From: Christiangramia fulva
Lineage (GTDB): Bacteria; Bacteroidota; Bacteroidia; Flavobacteriales; Flavobacteriaceae
Direction: 5' to 3'
Assembly: GCF_003024155.1 (NCBI RefSeq)
Contig: NZ_CP028136.1
Coordinates: 2,108,001-2,172,000 of the forward strand
DNA length: 64,000 nucleotides
In this document: positions 1 to 9,300 of the stretch, piece by piece
Numbering within the stretch: position 1 is the first letter of the stretch
How the letters are laid out: each line of letters begins with the position of its first letter
Made by a program: the position numbers and the translations under genes
Notes under the pieces: model-generated
What the model was told of the DNA's origin: nothing
Database searches by the model: none
Seen by the model: the letters and a program-made list of their open reading frames with translations, nothing else

Positions 1-228
1 AATCAAACTCTTAACGAATTTGCCGGCTGGACCAACAAATTTATTTTCCCTCCATACGATTTCAATATCGCTAATTGTATGGTTACCAATTTTCACACGC
101 CAAAATCAACTTTGTTAATGATGGTATCTGCCTTTGCAGGACATGATTTCGTAAAGAAAGCGTATGCAGAAGCGGTAAAAGAAAAATATCGTTTTTATAC
201 TTACGGCGATGCGATGCTGATATTATAA
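1..228 (+). CDS. queA: S-adenosylmethionine:tRNA ribosyltransferase-isomerase, C-terminal part
   Basis: The window opens inside this gene; the last 75 codons are present and end in TAA. The fragment carries the motif [10 protein letters not shown] and ends with [13 protein letters not shown], both of which match the C-terminal end of the QueA family. QueA transfers and isomerises the ribosyl moiety of SAM onto 7-aminomethyl-7-deazaguanine at the wobble base of tRNAs, giving epoxyqueuosine in the cytoplasm. The start lies outside the window. A strong hairpin follows at 253-283, so the transcript probably ends before rlmN. Identification rests on recognised motifs over a short fragment. Confidence 0.93.
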   Translation, partial: NQTLNEFAGWTNKFIFPPYDFNIANCMVTNFHTPKSTLLMMVSAFAGHDFVKKAYAEAVKEKYRFYTYGDAMLIL

Positions 229-252
229 TGAATTTATAATAATTTAAAAATC

Positions 253-293
253 AACCTCACAGGTTCTCGAAACCTGTGAGGTTTGTATTTTTG
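253..293 (+). terminator. Intrinsic terminator after queA, overlapping the rlmN promoter
   Basis: A perfect 13-bp stem (253-265 with 271-283, loop CTCGA) is followed by a T-rich stretch TGTATTTTTG. It sits 24 bases after the queA stop. The T-tract itself contains TATTTTTG (286-293), a full match to the Bacteroidota -7 box, so terminator and promoter appear to share bases. Confidence 0.85.
286..293 (+). promoter_or_regulatory. -7 box (TATTTTTG) for rlmN
   Basis: Matches TAnnTTTG exactly. Transcription would begin about 5-7 bases downstream, at or next to the GTG start codon at 298, so the rlmN mRNA may be leaderless or nearly so. No convincing -33 TTTG is seen at the usual 19-base spacing, where the terminator stem lies instead. 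Confidence 0.45.
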
Positions 294-297
294 TGAA

Positions 298-1341
298 GTG
301 AAAGAATCAAAGAAAGACATACGGGCATTAACTAAAGAGCAACTTCAGGAATTTTTTATTTCCCAGGGAGATAAATCTTTTCGTGGATCTCAGGTTTACG
401 AGTGGTTATGGAATAAAGGCGTGCATAGTTTTGATGACATGACCAACATTTCAAAAGATACCCGTGAAATGCTGAAGGAGAATTTCGTCATTAACCACAT
501 TCGGGTCGACCGTATGCAAAGGAGCAGTGACGGGACCATTAAAAATGCGGTAAAACTTCACGATTCCCTAACGGTAGAGTCGGTTTTGATTCCAACTAAA
601 ACCAGGACCACTGCCTGTGTTTCTTCCCAGGTGGGATGCAGCCTTGATTGCCAGTTTTGTGCAACTGCGAGATTGAAACGAATGCGTAATTTAAATCCTG
701 ATGAAATTTACGATCAGGTGGTCGCAATCGATAATGAAAGCAGGCTTTATTATGACAGGCCCTTGTCTAATATTGTTTTTATGGGAATGGGAGAACCACT
801 GATGAATTACAACAACGTGATGAAGGCTATAGAAAAAATAACCTCTCCCGAAGGCCTTGGAATGTCTCCAAAGCGAATTACCGTTTCTACTTCAGGGGTT
901 CCTAAAATGATCAAAAAACTGGCAGATGACGAGGCGAAGATAAAACTGGCGGTTTCATTACATTCTGCCAGGGATGAGGTGAGAACTGCAATTATGCCTT
1001 TTAATGAGACTTTTCCGCTTAAAGATCTTCGTGAATCCCTTGAATACTGGTATTCCAAAACCAAACGCCGCATTACCTACGAATATATCGTGTGGAAAGA
1101 TATTAATGATACTCCGGAAGATGCACGGGCACTCGTGCAGTTTTGCAAATATGTTCCCTGTAAAGTCAATCTCATTGAGTACAATCCAATTGACGACGGA
1201 GATTTCCGGCAGGCAGCAGGCAGTGCTACAGATATGTACCAGGAGATGCTTGAGAAAAATGGTATTACCGTCACGGTTAGACGTTCCAGGGGAAAAGATA
1301 TCGATGCCGCCTGTGGACAACTGGCTAATAAATCTTCTTAA
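298..1341 (+). CDS. rlmN: Dual-specificity 23S rRNA / tRNA adenine-C2 methyltransferase RlmN
   Basis: Radical-SAM enzyme that methylates C2 of A2503 in 23S rRNA and A37 of a subset of tRNAs. The radical-SAM cluster motif is visible as CSLDCQFC, preceded by ACVSSQVGC; the GMGEP motif (FMGMGEPLMNY) follows, and a conserved C-terminal cysteine lies in AACGQL. The reading frame is open from a TTG at 283, but that lies inside the terminator stem, so I choose the GTG at 298, giving 347 residues, the normal family length, starting MKESKKDIRALTKEQ. Cytoplasmic. It follows queA in the same direction but behind a terminator. Function is secure; the start is an inference. Confidence 0.95.
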   Translation: MKESKKDIRALTKEQLQEFFISQGDKSFRGSQVYEWLWNKGVHSFDDMTNISKDTREMLKENFVINHIRVDRMQRSSDGTIKNAVKLHDSLTVESVLIPTKTRTTACVSSQVGCSLDCQFCATARLKRMRNLNPDEIYDQVVAIDNESRLYYDRPLSNIVFMGMGEPLMNYNNVMKAIEKITSPEGLGMSPKRITVSTSGVPKMIKKLADDEAKIKLAVSLHSARDEVRTAIMPFNETFPLKDLRESLEYWYSKTKRRITYEYIVWKDINDTPEDARALVQFCKYVPCKVNLIEYNPIDDGDFRQAAGSATDMYQEMLEKNGITVTVRRSRGKDIDAACGQLANKSS

Positions 1342-1397
1342 GACCCTATTAATTTTGTGTTTTCGACTTAAGGAAAATACTTATCTTTACCGCCTTT

Positions 1398-2375
1398 ATG
1401 AAGGTAATTTCCCAGATAAAACTACCGGTTGAAAAGGAGATGGAACTTTTTGAAAAAAAGTTCTTCGAGTCCATGTCTTCAAAAGTGGCTCTATTAAATA
1501 GAATAACTCATTTTATCGTAAACCGCAAGGGCAAACAAATGCGCCCCATGTTTGTATTCCTCGTTGCAAAAATGGTTTCTGAAGGAACTGTAAACGAACG
1601 CACCTACCGCGGAGCTTCGGTTATTGAGTTAATACATACCGCGACTTTAGTTCATGATGATGTAGTGGACGATTCCAACCGGCGCAGGGGATTCTTTAGT
1701 ATTAATGCTCTCTGGAAGAACAAAATTGCCGTCCTGGTTGGAGATTACTTATTATCAAAAGGACTTTTACTTTCTATTGACAATAATGATTTTGACCTTC
1801 TGAAAATTATTTCGGTTGCCGTTAAAGAAATGAGCGAAGGGGAGCTGCTTCAAATTGAAAAAGCAAGGAGACTTGATATTACCGAAGCGGTTTATTATGA
1901 TATTATTCGGCAAAAAACGGCTACTTTGATCGCCGCCTGCTGTAGTCTCGGGGCAGCTTCAGTTAAGCCTGAAAGCAATGAAATTGGTAAAATGAGAAGA
2001 TTTGGTGAGCTGATTGGAATGGCTTTTCAAATAAAAGATGACCTTTTCGATTATGGCGCTGAAAAAATTGGCAAACCTACCGGAATCGATATTAAGGAAC
2101 AGAAAATGACGCTTCCTCTTATATATACTTTGAACAATGTTTCAAAAAAGGAAAAGGACTGGCTGATAAATTCTGTTAAAAACCACAATAAAGATCGTAA
2201 GCGGGTAAATGAAGTGATTTCTTTTGTAAAGAAAAATGGAGGCCTGGACTATGCGGTAAAGCGTATGAAGGAATTTCAAAATGAGGCACTCCTCATCCTG
2301 AAGGATTATCCAGATTCACCTTATAAAGACAGCCTGGAGCTTATGGTGAACTACGTGATCGAGAGAGAGAAATAA
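1398..2375 (+). CDS. Polyprenyl (octaprenyl-type) diphosphate synthase
   Basis: Trans-isoprenyl diphosphate synthase of 325 residues that elongates farnesyl diphosphate with IPP units to make the long side chain of menaquinone. The first aspartate-rich motif is seen as HDDVVDDSNRRRG and the second as QIKDDLFDYG; KQMRP near residue 50 matches the substrate-binding GKxxRP region. The ATG at 1398 lies eight bases after a near-consensus -7 sequence TATCTTTA (1382-1389). The menaquinone methyltransferase gene of the same pathway lies elsewhere in this window (42557-43285). IspB/HepT-type chain length cannot be read from sequence alone. Confidence 0.92.
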   Translation: MKVISQIKLPVEKEMELFEKKFFESMSSKVALLNRITHFIVNRKGKQMRPMFVFLVAKMVSEGTVNERTYRGASVIELIHTATLVHDDVVDDSNRRRGFFSINALWKNKIAVLVGDYLLSKGLLLSIDNNDFDLLKIISVAVKEMSEGELLQIEKARRLDITEAVYYDIIRQKTATLIAACCSLGAASVKPESNEIGKMRRFGELIGMAFQIKDDLFDYGAEKIGKPTGIDIKEQKMTLPLIYTLNNVSKKEKDWLINSVKNHNKDRKRVNEVISFVKKNGGLDYAVKRMKEFQNEALLILKDYPDSPYKDSLELMVNYVIEREK

Positions 2376-2396
2376 TTTTTAGACAGGATTGAAAGG

Positions 2397-2645
2397 CTAA
2401 GAAGCATCATCGATCTCTTCCAGGCCATCATCGGTATCATTAATTTCCTCATTGATCTCCTTATTAAGCTTTTCGGCTCCTTTTTCAATTTTTTCTCCTG
2501 CTTTTTCAGCACCGTCCTTAATATCTTTTTCAATGGCCTTGGCAGCTTCTTCGGTTTTCTCCTGTGTAGTTTCCCGGCAGGAAAAGGCACCAATGGTAAA
2601 AAGGGTCAATAAGAACAGGCATGTAAATTTTTTCAGCATTTTCAT
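2397..2645 (-). CDS. Small predicted lipoprotein, charged helical
   Basis: Predicted 82-residue protein. The frame is open further upstream, but the Met-Lys-Met-Leu-Lys-Lys start at 2645 places a normal signal peptide (LKKFTCLFLLTLFTIGAFSC) directly before a lipobox cysteine, so the mature protein would begin CRETTQE. The rest is a low-complexity Lys/Glu-rich helix with repeated AEKxxEKIEKGAEK-like heptads. The neighbouring gene (2711-2950) has the same SCRETTQE junction and is evidently a paralogue. No function can be assigned; anchoring in a membrane by lipid is inferred from the signal only. Confidence 0.7.
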   Translation of the reverse strand: MKMLKKFTCLFLLTLFTIGAFSCRETTQEKTEEAAKAIEKDIKDGAEKAGEKIEKGAEKLNKEINEEINDTDDGLEEIDDAS

Positions 2646-2660
2646 TTTTTTCTTTCTTAT

Positions 2661-2688
2661 AAAAAAAGCCATTCGCAAGAATGGCTTT
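2661..2688 (-). terminator. Intrinsic terminator of the lipoprotein gene 2711-2950
   Basis: A 10-bp perfect stem (2665-2674 with 2679-2688) with a tight tetraloop, followed on the minus strand by a run of T (plus-strand A run 2661-2667). It separates the two small lipoprotein genes, so the downstream one is probably transcribed separately or by read-through. Confidence 0.85.
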
Positions 2689-2710
2689 AAGGATTTGGAA
2701 TATTTAAAGA

Positions 2711-2950
2711 CTACATATCATCATCAGTATTCATATCGTCATCGGCATTCATGTCATCAGTGCCTTCTGCTTCTTGTTCCATTTCATCACCAGCGTTTTC
2801 TGCGGCGTTTTCTGCATTTTCTCCAGCAGATTCAATCGCATCACCAGTATTTTCTACTGCGTCTTCCGCGTTTTCCTGAGTCGTTTCTCTACAGGAATAG
2901 ATTGAAAGGGTCATTGTTGCAACAGCAAATAGTAAGAATAATTTTTTCAT
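2711..2950 (-). CDS. Small acidic predicted lipoprotein
   Basis: Predicted 79-residue protein with signal peptide MKKLFLLFAVATMTLSIYSC and mature N-terminus CRETTQEN. After this comes a glutamate/asparagine/alanine helical stretch (ENAEDAVENTGDAIE..) and a short acidic tail of near-repeats DDMNADDDMNTDDDM. Shares the SCRETTQE lipobox region with the gene at 2397-2645, which suggests tandem duplication. The mature protein is almost entirely acidic, unlike the Lys/Glu-balanced neighbour. Function unknown; the Asp-rich tail could bind divalent cations but nothing in the sequence proves this. Confidence 0.7.
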   Translation of the reverse strand: MKKLFLLFAVATMTLSIYSCRETTQENAEDAVENTGDAIESAGENAENAAENAGDEMEQEAEGTDDMNADDDMNTDDDM

Positions 2951-2978
2951 TGTTAAAATGTTTAATTAGTTGAAGCAA

Positions 2979-2986
2979 CAAATTTA
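2979..2986 (-). promoter_or_regulatory. -7 box (TAAATTTG) for the small lipoprotein gene
   Basis: Exact TAnnTTTG match on the minus strand, 29 bases before the ATG of the lipoprotein gene ending at 2711. A canonical -33 TTTG at 19-base spacing is not evident. The remaining stretch to the regulator gene (2987-3366, 380 bases, AT-rich) contains no gene or clear structure that I can see. Confidence 0.4.
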
Positions 2987-3366
2987 AGCAAATTTTATTT
3001 ATGTTAAAGCGGAGTATTTACTTTAAATATTCTTAAAGTTTTGAGCTATTTCCCCAGGAGGTAAAAATTTCCTTAAAAAATTAACGAGGAACCTTAAATT
3101 TTATTAAAAAACTCATAAAAGGAATCTCGTAGGTTTCCTGTGTCTCTTCTCCGGATTTTCGTCCTAAGTTTCTTTCTTAACTACCCGAAGCTGATGTACT
3201 GAAATCCTTGCAAATATACTGCTCCCGGAAAAAACAGTTTCAGACATTCAAAATTGTAGTTGGTTTAAAGGTAAAGCACCTCAATTAATTTTATAAAAAG
3301 TACTTCAAAATTTAAAAATATTGTATCTTTTTACCTGCTCATTAATTTCACAAAGTCATTTCATAA

Positions 3367-6105
3367 ATGTTTAGTAAAGTCTGTAAAACATTGTTTGCCA
3401 TTGTTTTAAGTGTAGCTTCGGCCTATTCTCAGCAACTTGTGCCACCTATACAAAGTTATTCTCCCAATACCTACGGAGGTGGAAGTCAGAATTGGGAAAT
3501 TGCTATTGATGACAAAGGAGTAATTTATTCTGCGAATAATCAGGGATTACTGGTTTATGACGGTTTAAGCTGGGAGCTATTGTCTTTAGATACCCAGTCA
3601 ATTATTCGCGCCGTATATCCTTTCAATAATAGAATTTATACAGGATCTTATAATGAATTTGGCTATTGGAGCAGGAATGATAAAGGACAATTGGTTTATA
3701 GGTCTTTAAGTCCGCTAATGAAAGATCTTAATTTAAGAAGCGATGAATTCTGGCAGATCATATCCTTTAAAGATGATATTTATTTCAGATCCTTCGGAGC
3801 TATCTATAAATATGCTAATAACCAAATAAAGAAATTCACCAGTATTAACTGTACCGCGCTGGAAACTTTTAAAGGTCATCTTGTTGCAGCAGAAGGTTCT
3901 CAAGGAATAAGTTTTTTTAATGAGGATGGAACGAAAGCTGAAACTATGGCAGATTTTAAAGCTTTGCAGGGAAAAAAGATAGTTGATTTAAAAAAATATA
4001 AAGATTCCCTTTATATAGGCACCACAGATAATTTGTACATCTATTCCGGTGATAAGTTAAGATCCTTCCCTGATCCTCTTATCCATAAGCTGCTATCGGA
4101 ATTTGAACTTAATCATTTATTAATTCTTTCTCCCAATGAAATTATTCTTGGAACCCTTAAAAACGGGATCATTCATTACAAAGATGGAAAGGTGAATTTA
4201 TATAATCGTACCTCCGGATTGCAAAATAATACGGTTCTGGGGATGCATTATGCCCATCATAAACTGTGGCTTGCTTTAGATAAAGGAATTGACGCAATAG
4301 ATCTTCATTCTCCGTTCAGTTTTTATACCGATAAATCGGGCGAAATTGGCGCTGTTTATGACATTGCCTCTTACAAGAATAATTATTTTATCGCCTCCAA
4401 TACAGGGACTTACAGGTTTAAAGATATGGTTCCTGAGCAGATCGAGAATTCACAGAGTCATACCTGGAATCTTGAATTAATAAATGGGGATCTTTATGCG
4501 AATCATAATGCGGGTACCTTTAAAATAGTAGAGAATACTTTTGAACCCATTGATACGCATACCGGAAGTTACTGTTTTAAAGAAGATCAGGAAAATAAAG
4601 GCAAATATTTGCTCTGTCACTATACAGGTTTGAGCTTTTATGATCCTATAAATGAAAAACTTGAAGATCTTAAAGAGGTGAATTTTCCTGTGAAAAAAGC
4701 TGTTTTCGATAGTGATGGCAGTATTTGGGCAGCTCACCCTTATGAAGGAATTTACCATCTGTTTCGTAAAAATGATACTACTTTTTCAAAAATTGAGAAG
4801 CTGCCAGGTTTAGATGGCAAGGCGAATTTTAGTCCCCAACTTTATAAAGTCAATGATCAGATAATCGTTTACTTAAACACCAAATGGTATAAATACAATC
4901 CTTTTAAGGGAAAATTTGAAGCATTTAAAGAATTTTCAAAATACAATAATTGCCGGCTGGTATACGCCGGCAAAGGAGAATATTTCTTTGTGGATGAAAG
5001 GGATGAAAGTGTAATGTACACCGACCTCAAAAACAGTAATATCCTTCTTCCCTCTGATAAATTTGGCGACAGGCTGGTTAAATCTAATGAAAAGTTCATT
5101 CGGGAGAATGACTCTGTCTTTCTAATTGCTTTAAATGATGGATTTGCCAGGCTTAATATTAATAAACTCAAACATAGAAAAGAAAGAGAATGGATTAGCA
5201 CCCCATTTGTGATTAATTTTTCTGATGGCTATAGATCTTATAGTTTAAAGGAAAAACCTTCCATTTCTTATCCAGATTCTAAAAACCTCGCCATTCGGGT
5301 TGGAATGCCAGATTCTGAAAGTTCTTTCCTCCATTATGAACTCAGTGGGGATGATTCCCTGGAGGGGGACGCAAGAAAAGGATATATTAATCTTCGTAAT
5401 CTCAACCATGGTGACTATAAATTAGAATTAAGTTCCATGCTTTCTCCGGGTATAAAAGCTAATACAACAGCATTCAATTTCCACATTCAGCCGCCCTGGT
5501 ATCTGTCATCATTGATGAAGTTTGTCTACATATTGCTTGTAATTACCCTTATAGCAATCATGTACTGGTTCAATCAACAAAAATTGAAAAAGCACCAATT
5601 GCAGTTAGAAACAAAATTTGAAAAAGAACATCAGGATCGGCTAAATCAGCTTGAGAAAGAGAGGCTGATGCATGAAATAGATATTAAAAGAAAGGAACTT
5701 GCCAATACAACCATGATGGCCGCTAAAAAAAATGAGGTGCTTATGGAAATCCAGACGGAATTAAGTAAGGATAAAAATAAATTTTCAAATCAGTTCCGGC
5801 TAAAACATATAATGAATAAGATTAATAAAGCCGTGAAAAATAAGGATGAATGGAAGGTGTTTGAAACGAATTTCAATGAAGTACATGAAGATTTCTTTAA
5901 AGACGTTCTAAAGGAATATCCTAAGCTTACGAGTAAGGATCTAAAACTATGTTCTTATTTAAAAATGAATCTCAGTTCAAAAGAAATAGCTCCTCTAATG
6001 GGTATTTCGGTTAGAGGTGTGGAGGTGCATCGTTACCGTTTACGAAAGAAGATGAAGCTTTCTAGTGATGTGAATCTTACCAAATTCCTGATAAAAAATT
6101 TCTAA
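3367..6105 (+). CDS. Membrane-anchored one-component PUL regulator (propeller sensor + LuxR-type HTH)
   Basis: 912 residues. A signal peptide (cut near AYSQQ) leads into a long periplasmic sensor built of two-component-regulator propeller blades (residues about 25-600; e.g. DDKGVIYSANNQGLLVYDG) and a three-Tyr (Y_Y_Y) domain around 620-705. One membrane helix follows at about 716-735, then a cytoplasmic coiled coil (740-800) and a C-terminal helix-turn-helix of LuxR/GerE type (about 850-905: SSKEIAPLMGISVRGVEVHRYRLRKKM). There is no histidine kinase or receiver domain, so it differs from hybrid two-component PUL regulators and resembles SusR-like one-component control. It lies directly upstream of susC in the same direction and presumably activates the PUL when its sensor binds an oligosaccharide. 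The ligand is not predictable. Confidence 0.85.
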   Translation: MFSKVCKTLFAIVLSVASAYSQQLVPPIQSYSPNTYGGGSQNWEIAIDDKGVIYSANNQGLLVYDGLSWELLSLDTQSIIRAVYPFNNRIYTGSYNEFGYWSRNDKGQLVYRSLSPLMKDLNLRSDEFWQIISFKDDIYFRSFGAIYKYANNQIKKFTSINCTALETFKGHLVAAEGSQGISFFNEDGTKAETMADFKALQGKKIVDLKKYKDSLYIGTTDNLYIYSGDKLRSFPDPLIHKLLSEFELNHLLILSPNEIILGTLKNGIIHYKDGKVNLYNRTSGLQNNTVLGMHYAHHKLWLALDKGIDAIDLHSPFSFYTDKSGEIGAVYDIASYKNNYFIASNTGTYRFKDMVPEQIENSQSHTWNLELINGDLYANHNAGTFKIVENTFEPIDTHTGSYCFKEDQENKGKYLLCHYTGLSFYDPINEKLEDLKEVNFPVKKAVFDSDGSIWAAHPYEGIYHLFRKNDTTFSKIEKLPGLDGKANFSPQLYKVNDQIIVYLNTKWYKYNPFKGKFEAFKEFSKYNNCRLVYAGKGEYFFVDERDESVMYTDLKNSNILLPSDKFGDRLVKSNEKFIRENDSVFLIALNDGFARLNINKLKHRKEREWISTPFVINFSDGYRSYSLKEKPSISYPDSKNLAIRVGMPDSESSFLHYELSGDDSLEGDARKGYINLRNLNHGDYKLELSSMLSPGIKANTTAFNFHIQPPWYLSSLMKFVYILLVITLIAIMYWFNQQKLKKHQLQLETKFEKEHQDRLNQLEKERLMHEIDIKRKELANTTMMAAKKNEVLMEIQTELSKDKNKFSNQFRLKHIMNKINKAVKNKDEWKVFETNFNEVHEDFFKDVLKEYPKLTSKDLKLCSYLKMNLSSKEIAPLMGISVRGVEVHRYRLRKKMKLSSDVNLTKFLIKNF

Positions 6106-6239
6106 GGAAAAAATTTCAGCAATTAAATCGAGTCTTTTTTACTACTACATTACTACTTCAATATGTTTAAATTTTGTGAAAAACATACTTCATTATCTAG
6201 TTAAAACACTGTTTATTAGATAATTAAGTTTGAATAAAA

Positions 6240-6271
6240 TTTGATGTAGTAGATGTGTACTATAACGTTTG
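6240..6271 (+). promoter_or_regulatory. Possible PUL promoter upstream of susC
   Basis: TTTG at 6240-6243 is followed after 19 bases by TAACGTTTG (6263-6271), which fits the Bacteroidota TTTG-N19-TAnnTTTG pattern with one extra base in the -7 box. It leaves a leader of about 55 bases before the susC ATG. It is the best promoter candidate in the 225-base gap between regulator and susC. Confidence 0.4.
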
Positions 6272-6330
6272 CGTAAAGTTTAACATCAGGCGTATATTTC
6301 AATAACTATTAAGCTAAAACACCCACGAGT

Positions 6331-9300
6331 ATGAAAGTAAAACTATTCTTTAGCTGCATGCTCTTCCTTGCTTTTACCAGTTTAGGATTTGCGCAGCAAC
6401 AAACAATCACAGGTACCGTTACCGATGCAAATGGAATGCCTCTACCAGGAGCTCAGGTAAAGGTCCTTGGAAAAGATATTTTTGATGTCACTGATTTTGA
6501 CGGAAAATTTACGCTTGAAAATGTTGAAGTAGGTGATCAATTTGAAGTGAGTTTCCTTGGTTTTAAAACAAGGCAATTTGATATCACCGCTAACAACAAA
6601 TACCTGGTGGAACTCCAGGAAGATACCAGCCAGTTAGATGAAGTGGTGGTTGTTGGGTATGGTACCCAGAGAAAGAGAGACCTAACAGGATCTATTGCTA
6701 CTGTGGAAGCAGAGCAGATCGAAAAAACACCAACCGCTAATGTGATGCAATCACTCCAGGGAAAAGTAAGCGGTGTCCAAATTGTTAGTAATGGTTCGCC
6801 GGGAGATTCGCCAACGGTACGAATTAGGGGTCTTGGAACTTATGGAAATGGAGATGCCACGAATGTTCTTTATGTGGTAGACGGGACTTTATATAATAAT
6901 ATTGACTTCCTGAATACTAAAGATATTAAGACTATAAATATTCTTAAAGATGCGTCGTCTTCTGCTATTTACGGGGTAAGAGCTGCGAATGGCGTAGTCA
7001 TTATTGAAACTAAATCAGGTCACCTCAATCAAAAGCCTACCTTCGAGTATGACGGATATACCGGGTTCCAGCATGCACAGAATATTGTAAAAATGGCCAA
7101 TGCCGAACAGTTTACAACCATGGCCTATGAATCTGGATCAGATCCTGATGTTCAATATATTTTGAACGCGATGCAACGCTTTGGGAGAAGTCATATCAAC
7201 CCTAATGTTCCTGCGGTAAATACCGACTGGTATAAAGAAATTCTCAGAGACGGCCTTATTCAAAGTCACAGCCTGGGTGTTTCAGGCGGTGGAGATAAAG
7301 TTTCTTATTCTGTCGGTACGAATTACCTGAACCAGGAAGGTATACTTGATATGAAAAATGAATATGAACGTTTTAATATTCGGTCTAAAGTTGATGTGGA
7401 TGTTTCAGATCGTGTGAAAGCGGGGGTAAATACTATTTTCAGTAATGCGACCAAATATAATCCAGAAACATCTGCTTTTTTCAAGGCCTATTATGCCGTG
7501 CCTACCATGCCGGTAATAGATCCTCTCAATACTGAGGCATCACCTATAAGATATTCAAATGCTCAGTTATTGGGATACAGGAGTACACAAAACCCTTTTC
7601 CTGATATGACTTACAATAACAACCGCCTTAAAATCAGGAAAATTATGGCGAACATGTATGTAGATATTGATATAATTCCAGACAAACTGGATTTTAAATC
7701 TTCCTATAGTCATAACTTTCAGGCATTGGAAACTCGCGAGGTCCGTCTTCCTTTTACTTTGGGTAATAACGTGGAACGCCGCTCAAGCATAAAAAGAGTA
7801 AATACTACCTTTTCGAAACAATACTGGGACAATACCCTTACTTATAATGACCATTTTGGTGATCATAGTCTTAAACTCATGGGAGGTACCTCTTTCCGGG
7901 ATGAAGCAAAAAATGAATTTTCGGCCACAGGCCAGGATATCAAGGGAATTCAACTGGAATCCAGCTGGTTCCTGGATTTTGCTGATCCGGAATCTTTTAG
8001 TAATAATGTGAGCGAGATAGGAAGAAGATATTATGGTTTTTCCTATTTTGGAAGACTTGAATACAATTACAAGGACAAATATCTACTCTATGCCACTATG
8101 AGGGCCGATGGTTCTTCAAAGTTTACCCGGGATCCCTGGGGGTATTTCCCTTCTGTAGGTTTAGGCTGGGTACTTTCAGATGAAAATTTTATGAATAACG
8201 TAGATTTCATCAACTTTTTGAAACTTAAAGCGAATTGGGGTAAACTTGGTAACGATAATGTTGCTGCCAGTGCAGGTTCTAATACCACATCGGTTATATC
8301 TGTACCGCTTGGAGATTCTCCTAATACCGGTACAGTTTCTTCAACTGTTTTCTCTAATAACACCTGGGAAGTCATCGAAGAGAAAAACTTTGGTATTAAT
8401 ATGGAAGCATTTGAAAATCGTTTTTCTCTTGATGCCGATTATTACATCAGGGATACCCACAATGCTATTATGCCGGTGTTTATCCCTATTGTAAACAGAA
8501 GTATTGACCAAAATTCAGGAACGATCCGAAATCAGGGTCTGGAATTGAACCTGGGGTGGAACCAAAACATTTCAGATGACTTTAACTATAGCATAGGGGC
8601 TAATTTTACTACCCTCCATAACGAAGCTACCGAAATTCAAAACGAAAGCGGTTATATAGATGCCGGTACCGCAGAATTTCGCCAGAGAACAATTGAGGGC
8701 CAGCCTTTATTTGCCTTTTATGGTTATGAGCGTATAGGGGTTTACCAAAACCAGGCTGAGATCAATGCAGATCCAATCGCTGTAGCCAATAATCTTCAAC
8801 CCGGAGATCTTATTTATAAAGATCAAAATGGCGATGGAGTAATTGATGCTGCCGACAGGGTAGTATTAGGATCTTTCCTGCCAAAATATACCTATGGAGG
8901 AAACATCAGCATGAATTATAAGGCTTTTGATTTCTCTTTGAGCTTTTATGGGCAGGGGGGAAATAAAATACTTAACCGTAAAAGAGGAGAAGTTATTTTT
9001 ACCCAGGACACCAATATGGATGCTGATCTGGCCATTAATCGCTGGCATGGGGAAGGTACCAGTAATTCCTACCCTTCTTCAGCAGGATTAAGAAAAGCCT
9101 GGAACCAAAAATTAAGTAATTTCTGGGTAGAGGACGGAGATTTTTTCCGAATTCAGAATATTCAGTTAGGTTATACGGTGAGCTCTGAAAAATTACCAAA
9201 TATTAGGCTTTACATAACCGCAGAAAAACCGTTTACTTTCTTTAATTATAATGGTTTTACTGCTGAAGTTCCTAATGGTGTAGAAAGAGAAACCTATCCA

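Noticed and set aside
283..297. TTG at 283 as the rlmN start
   Set aside because: It lies in the terminator stem and upstream of the predicted transcription start.
2452..2973. 173-residue plus-strand frame over both small lipoproteins
   Set aside because: Antisense to two genes with proper lipoprotein signals; composition is His/Gln/Ser biased like a shadow frame.
2987..3366. Search for a gene or RNA in this 380-base gap
   Set aside because: Only short weak hairpins and no convincing open frame were found.
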